From assembly GCA_037447655.1 (NCBI GenBank), contig JBBHKE010001129.1:1-64000 (forward strand): 64,000 nucleotides of DNA, read 5' to 3'. The notes beneath the pieces were generated by a model, which made no database searches, was not told where the DNA came from, and saw only the letters and a list, made by a program, of their open reading frames with translations. Shown here piece after piece: positions 58,760-64,000 of the stretch. The translations under genes and the position numbers were made by a program. The stretch comes from Zygnema cylindricum (taxonomy: Eukaryota > Streptophyta > Zygnematophyceae > Zygnematales > Zygnemataceae). Every line of letters begins with the position of its first letter. The stretch's first letter is position 1.

Positions 58760-60540
58760 ATCACACATATTTTTTTTTGGATGTACGAACAACAAAAACA
58801 ATTGTAACTATTTTTTTCTTTTTTCAAACCCATTCGTAGGGAAGTGACGGAAAATATAAATGCCAAGTTCTTAGCTCGAAAGTGTTGTTTCTGGATTTTT
58901 TTGTTCGACTTCAAAAAGCCCCTTCTCTATGTTGATTTTATGTGCGATTTTGGGCAATATCGGGTATCGCCGATTTTGTGTGACCGGCTTCACATTGTGG
59001 AACAGTACTATTTGTACGGACGGACGTCAGGATTCGGACGACGTGGAGTCATATCATTATTACAATCATGCAGTTGTACATATTTAGGTTCATGTGAACA
59101 AGCACGCGTAGGCAGCATTTTATTGGACCAGGCTAAGAGAGTGTTTCATGCAAACAGACAGTATTAGAGTACAAAAGCACTCACAATAGACAAGAAGACA
59201 TATCCTTCATCCATTAATGTCAGAACAGGCAGTACACACATAGTCAAGTAAGACAAGAATAGAGTCTGGCTTTATTTAGAAAGTCATTTGTAACACTTTT
59301 GTGGCTTTATTTAGAAAGTCATTTGTAACACTTTTGTCCTGAGAGGACCATTTATTAAAGCTTTGGCTTCACTACAACTCTACTTGGTCTATTTGTCTAC
59401 TTTATCTGTTTGCTAACTATATCCCTCCGTACGCTTTCCTAGCTTTCCTGTCTAATCTTTTCTCGTGACTCCCCAAGCCCCTCTGCGTGTATTGACCTGT
59501 AGTAGGTCCAATCCGTGTATTGACCTGTCCGTCTGTGGCTGCGGGGGATTCCTCCAAACGCTCAGATGGTTGTCCAAAAGCAACACTCTACTGCCACCCA
59601 CATAGCCGCCATGGTTGACCATCATGGCTCATGGCGTTGGCCATAGATGAGTTAAGACTACACCGAACGCAAATGAAGGAAGAAATAAACATATTTTTGG
59701 TGCTGGATTTTGGAATAACCATAAATCATATCGCAAGCAAAAACATTAAAAAAAAAGAGCGATGGCTGGTGGTGAACTGCTCAATCTTCGCTTGAATTAT
59801 CTTTTCTCGCTTTCTATGTGTGTTTAAGATAGCTATTCGTCCATGTTAACAAATTTTTCATGTGAACTTCTCTGTAAATTCTGTTGTGTTTATGCAAAAA
59901 ATGTCACAGCATTTTGACAACGCTAGTTTGACTTTTGAAATTTTGAAATGGTGAGTCACGTATAGAAGTCAAAAATCTTCCTATGGAATGTTTTAGCCAC
60001 ACGACTAAATACCAAGGCTAAATTGCAGTTACATTAGAACGTCCAATATGTTTGATACCATTTAGAACCGGCTGGCTCCACAAAACATTATCAGAGGATT
60101 CTCGCTGAAATTTTATTTTCCGAGACTTATTGTGTTCGGTTTAATTAGCGTGGACTACAGTATGTGTTTGGTTCTCCCCTTCGGTGCGGTGGCTATAATT
60201 TTTTTTTTAATGTTTGGAAATGTTTGGCCTTGGTTTTTGTCATCTGACCTGATGACAATGAGTAGGCCCATAACACGTTAGTATGCATGTGAACTAGTAA
60301 ATGCCATGTTTAAAACTACTGATATCTCAATCTTATTCTAGAGTAGCTTAAAAGAAATCAAGGTTAGGCACGCAGTCTCAGTATTCACATCAGATTTATT
60401 AGAGCTGGGCCCCGTTGGGCCAATTTTCGTGTCAAACAACGCTCGTTTCAAAAACGCGGTGACCCGCAAAAAAAAACCGGCAAATGCTAAAAGATTGGAA
60501 TAGCAGCGGGAAATCAAGTGGAACTATTTTTTTACCTGTG
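58760..60540. mobile_element. ~1.8-kb insertion in copy B intron between EGF exons, LTR-like
   Basis: Copy A has 1.06 kb between the EGF exons; copy B has 2.73 kb. The extra segment carries a 35-bp tandem duplication (from 59,267 and 59,302, tggctttatttagaaagtca), an AAAGCTTTGGCTT patch with T/C-rich sequence after it, and repeated gtgtattgacctgt motifs near 59,490-59,530. This resembles a solo LTR with leader, but I found no coding domain, TG..CA ends or target duplication. A 107-codon frame at 58,844-59,167 is unrecognised. Confidence 0.45.
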
Positions 60541-61238
60541 TAGGGAAATAACAAAGAACCAAAAAAAATTGCACGTAATATTTTTAGGAAACTTTTTGTC
60601 TCAGCGAATAGGAAACTGATTCGCCCAATTTTGGAAGTTGCTTCCCCACGATTAGACCCGACACGCAACAGTATTAATGAAAATTTCACGTGTTTGCACT
60701 TTAACTTTTTTTTTTTTTTGCATTGGCCACTCGGCCAATTTCAATTGCCAGAATTATGAATCGTATCAAGCAATGGGCCTATCGATCGGGTCATCGGTTA
60801 AAACGAGAGTTTTATGACCCAAAAATGGCCCAATGGGCCGAGCCCATTACAGGTTTCATTGTACAGATCGAGAGCTAGAACATTTAAAAGCAGGAACTGA
60901 TTTTAAGAAGTGATGTTGTTAAGGCTTTTGCTTTGAAGATGTAGTTTGCATTTGCGACTGACATTATGGTTGTTGACCAGTGACATGACAGATTTTTTTC
61001 AACCTTTGTTGCATTAGAGAAACGTAGGGATATAAGGGAAATTGGTTATGGAAACGAGAGCCCTCCATTTGCCGCAAAAGTTAAGCAGACCCGAGAGCAT
61101 GTTTCAACAAACAAAGCGACCAATTGAATGTTCAGTCTCCGTCGCCAGACTACTCAGTTTCAATGGATAATTTCCCTATAGTATTTAAATCTGACGGCTT
61201 TTTCTGCATGGAAACTGATGCTTTATGTGGCCATGCAG

Positions 61239-61382
61239 CCAATCCGTGCACATTTACCTCCAAAAATCCATGTGGCGTGGGAGTTTGCGTGAATTCTGTG
61301 GTTTATCCGGGAACTTACCTTTGTGTTTGCCCTATGGGATATTCGGCCAGCGAAGCTGAGAACATGCTTACCTGTGTGCCAG
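61239..61382 (+). CDS. Copy B EGF-like domain 3
   Basis: 144 nt, phase 1-1, six cysteines (NPC, NPCGVGVC, YLCVC, LTC), acceptor ATGCAG|CC and donor CCAG|GTCAGT as in copy A. Conservation of the acceptor in both copies is why I start the exon here. Confidence 0.83.
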
Positions 61383-61609
61383 GTCAGTGACAAAGTAACG
61401 AACTCACACGTGTGACAGTTAACAAAATCTTCCGGGTATCTGACATGACAGAAAGTAGATTGGAAGGTCAAAAAGAAACTAGGTTTTTACACATGCTATG
61501 CAGTAGTGCTTTCGACAATTGAAACACTTTTTTCTACTTTCAGCTGTTGTTCGCCATGTGAAGTATAGACGAAAACTCTAATCTGTGCACCATGATCCAC
61601 TTTTTGCAG

Positions 61610-62827
61610 CTGCCGTCCTCGGAAACGCCCAGAACAATTTTACTGTGCCAGATAGTGGAAATGTGGCCTGCAATACTATTGCCAGTGTGTATGGAATTTC
61701 TAGAATTGACTTTGCAAATCAAAATCCGGTATAAATATCTTCCCATTTTTTGTGTTAGGTTACTTCGTTGTCGTTGCTCACAAGCCTCCAAAAGCCTATT
61801 TTGCAATGTGTAGAGAATATAGCAACGTTTTCATTACTCCAAGGTTAAAGCAGTGAATTTTTATTGCGGTTGAAAGGTAGCTGACTTATGCTTCTTTACC
61901 GTCTCCAATGCAATCATTGCCATATCTCTATCCATTTTTAGCGTTTTTGTTGTTTTTAAACTCGTTTTGCATCTACTTCGTAAAAAAAACAAATGTGAGC
62001 ACTTTGTAGAGTTCACAAAATTGGGGAATTTGACCAATAACACGGTTAGGTGAGTAATAATCAGTGTGAAGGTATGTCGATGTATTTGATTATTTTCGAT
62101 GGAGCATAACTGGTTTTAAATGTACACAAATTTTATGTGCGCATTGTTTATGCTTGTTGATAATTTTGTGTCTAATCTCGACAATTGTTCCAAAACATGT
62201 TCACGTGAAAATAACTTCCATTAGCTGAAAATAATAGATAAAGTAGATACATGCACAATATAAGGAGTTCACGCTGACTGCACAGCTGAACACTAGAAGC
62301 ATTTGATTCAGTTAAGGTAATTGGACTATTTTCGTAATGCAGAAACTGGACTGCAGCATCCCATTGTCTCCTGGAACAGTTGTTAATGTGACTGCTTATC
62401 GCAACTGCTCTCTTCCCTACACCGTGACTGAGGTCAGTAATTCTTTTGCATCGCCGTAGCAATTGGGTGAAAAGACAACAGGGTGTTTTTTTCAACTGAT
62501 GCCAATTTGCGATTTCGTTTTAAGTGATGGATATTTTCTGCCAATCTTTGCATTGTTTTGTCTTAAAATACTTACATTTGAGCGCAATGAGAGTTTCTTG
62601 AATAGTCTTCTTCCTTTTTAATCAACTTCATGAGGATCAGCATGATTTTGATTGTAAGCTATGTTTAATTAACATCTATTTAATAATGTTTAATTACGGG
62701 CTTGATTTTTTGCTTGCAGGATGACTCCTGTGAATCAATTCAAGATATGTTTGATCTGACCTCTCTCTTCGGACCAGATTCACCGAACCCAGATCTTGAT
62801 TGCAACGACCTTCAAGCTTTCCAGCAG
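61610..62827 (+). CDS. Copy B LysM-like repeats 1-2 (three exons)
   Basis: Exons 61,610-61,728, 62,343-62,432 and 62,720-62,827 have exactly the lengths and phases of copy A exons 15-17. Motifs: NNFTVPDSGNVACNTIASVYG, DCSIPLSPGTVVNV, LPYTVTE, DDSCESIQDMFDL and NPDLDCNDLQAFQQ. Compared with copy A many changes are conservative, and no stop or frameshift is present, which suggests the LysM part has been kept by selection. Confidence 0.8.
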
Positions 62828-63029
62828 GTTTGGGAATTTTTTTGTTAATTTAAGGTTGAACAATTCTAAAACGGAAGCTAAATACTTTTCAAATTCGAGG
62901 ACAAATTATATTCGTAGGACTTTGTCGCCTGATTGGAAAATACATCACCAAATATAAGTTTTTATCGAATTTTTGATGACTCTTGACAGCGTATAATTTT
63001 GTCAATCTAATATTTTTTTGGAATTTCAG

Positions 63030-63643
63030 GTGTGCATCCAACGAGGAAATCTTCCGTACACCCTACCATGTGTGAAGTTTTATGAAGTCAAACCAGAAGA
63101 TACATGTGATTCTATTATTGCAAATCGTATGGATCCTGGTGTCACGAAACTTAACAATACCATAAAATTCTACACTATCAATGTGGGGATATTTTGCTCA
63201 CGCATCGATAGTTCTGCCACCACTATGATAGGTCCCAATGAAGAGGTATGTCACAAAAAAGGAAAAAAACGACAAGCCAGTATAAGAGTTTGACATTGGC
63301 AGTGACGTCAAGTCACTGACTAAGATGGTATAAAATTTTGTGCTTGCAACTCTCTTTCTATTTTACACAAATCCATACATTTTGTAAAGAAGAGAAACTG
63401 ATATGGTTTTTATAAATTCAGGTTTGCCTCGATGCCGGAGATTTGGAGTCGAAACAGGTGAACTGCAAAGGGAGGCCTTTCCGACTCCTTGCAACGTCCA
63501 CGTGTGCAAATCTGAAGAAATGTTTCAAAAAGCCGGACACGTTCAAACGTTTAAACGGCCATCCGTGTAGTGCCAGTCTTTTGCAATCTCGCTTGAAAAA
63601 ATCGGTTCCCACGATCTGTGTTTCCAAAGCTGGTCGATGTTAG
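63030..63643 (+). CDS. Copy B LysM-like repeat 3 and Cys-rich tail, stop
   Basis: Exons 63,030-63,245 and 63,422-63,643 match copy A exons 18-19 in length. Text includes KFYEVKPEDTCDSIIANR and NVGIFCSRID, then the basic cysteine-rich tail ending GRC and TAG at 63,641-63,643. All tail cysteines of copy A are present. The 3' flank after the stop also aligns with copy A to the end of the window. Confidence 0.82.
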
Positions 63644-64000
63644 AAAGCATTGAGTTTTTTGCAGGAGTACCTTTTACTATTTTCTCTGTTTTCATCCGGT
63701 CAAAAGTTTAAAAAAGAGTTGTAACTCCATTTGCAAAATTGATGTCCTAGTGTCTGTTCGTTTACCTAAAAACAACGGAGTTCTGACACCCTTGGAGTTC
63801 CTTTTTGGCCTCCGATGTTGTACTTCTAGTACTTTTATTTTTCGGTGTTCAAGTGGGTCATATTTTAAATAGGAACAGTTTGGCACAATTCATGAATGAT
63901 GGTCATAGATGAATACCAGTCAGTCATCTAAGATATTCAGCAGTTTAAGACGAGTTAAGAAGAGCATTTGTCCCTTAATAAACTTATACCAAAACAAAGA

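Larger units (their letters stand above)
51847..63643 (+). pseudogene. Copy B: paralogue of copy A lacking LRRs 2-6, EGF-1 and the catalytic-Cys half of the protease
   Basis: Exons found: 51,847-52,362, about 54,590-54,744, 57,590-57,661, 57,729-57,948, 58,326-58,505, 61,239-61,382, 61,610-61,728, 62,343-62,432, 62,720-62,827, 63,030-63,245, 63,422-63,643. The counterparts of copy A exons 4-11 are absent. LRR exon 3 (phase 2 end) is followed after only 67 nt by exon 12 (phase 0 start). Splicing them shifts the frame and meets a TAA within about 25 codons. From 57,729 onward the frame is open for 432 codons with the same exon lengths as copy A. It is best read as a truncated paralogue; the 3' half might still be expressed from another start. 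Confidence 0.75.

Overview
The window looks like nuclear DNA of a streptophyte plant, perhaps a charophyte alga or early land plant (low confidence on the lineage). The reasons are genes split into many small exons with GT/AG junctions, leucine-rich repeats (LRRs) carried on 72-bp phase-2 exons as in land-plant LRR genes, Ty1/copia remnants, MITEs, tRNA-derived repeats and very large simple-sequence tracts. I saw no rRNA gene, intact tRNA gene, CRISPR array or bacterial-type operon.

Three related genes lie on the + strand. Copy A (about 0.5-13.6 kb) is the best supported. Exons 2-19 join into one open frame of 913 codons with consistent splice phases. In order it encodes an LRR N-terminal cap, about six LRRs, an EGF-like domain, a complete papain-family (C1A) cysteine protease domain, two more EGF-like domains, three LysM-like repeats and a cysteine-rich tail. 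A proline/serine-rich exon upstream may supply the signal peptide. No kinase or membrane segment is visible, so the product is probably extracellular. The exon phases follow the domains: LRR exons are 2-2, the protease block and EGF exons are 1-1, and LysM exons are mostly 0-0.

Copy B (about 49.8 kb to the window end) is a diverged duplicate of the whole locus. It has lost roughly 6.4 kb corresponding to LRRs 2-6, EGF-1 and the protease half that carries the catalytic Cys. The remaining 3' part (His/Asn half of the protease, EGFs, LysMs, tail) is open for 432 codons, but the join to the upstream LRR exon is out of phase. Copy B introns also carry about 1-2.5 kb insertions absent from copy A.

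Gene C (33.4-47.2 kb) is a third relative. It shows eight 72-bp LRR exons followed by an EGF-like exon homologous to exon 8 of copy A. Its introns hold kilobase-scale polypurine (GGGAGA) tracts and AAT-rich DNA. One LRR exon has an in-frame stop. A decayed copia element lies just downstream, and no protease exon follows.

Between copy A and gene C (14-33 kb) is repeat-rich DNA: minisatellites, pyrimidine- and purine-rich tracts, two near-identical 3.17-kb direct repeats that each carry a small two-exon secreted-protein-like gene, two ~198-bp MITEs, copia reverse-transcriptase remnants, a ~269-bp tandem duplication with tRNA-promoter-like boxes, and a 1.2-kb degenerate TTTAGGG-like tract.

Working hypothesis: copy A makes a secreted protease whose LRR and LysM modules could bind peptide or glycan ligands while the central papain domain cleaves. 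Copy B keeps the binding half without a complete catalytic site. This function is inferred from domains only.
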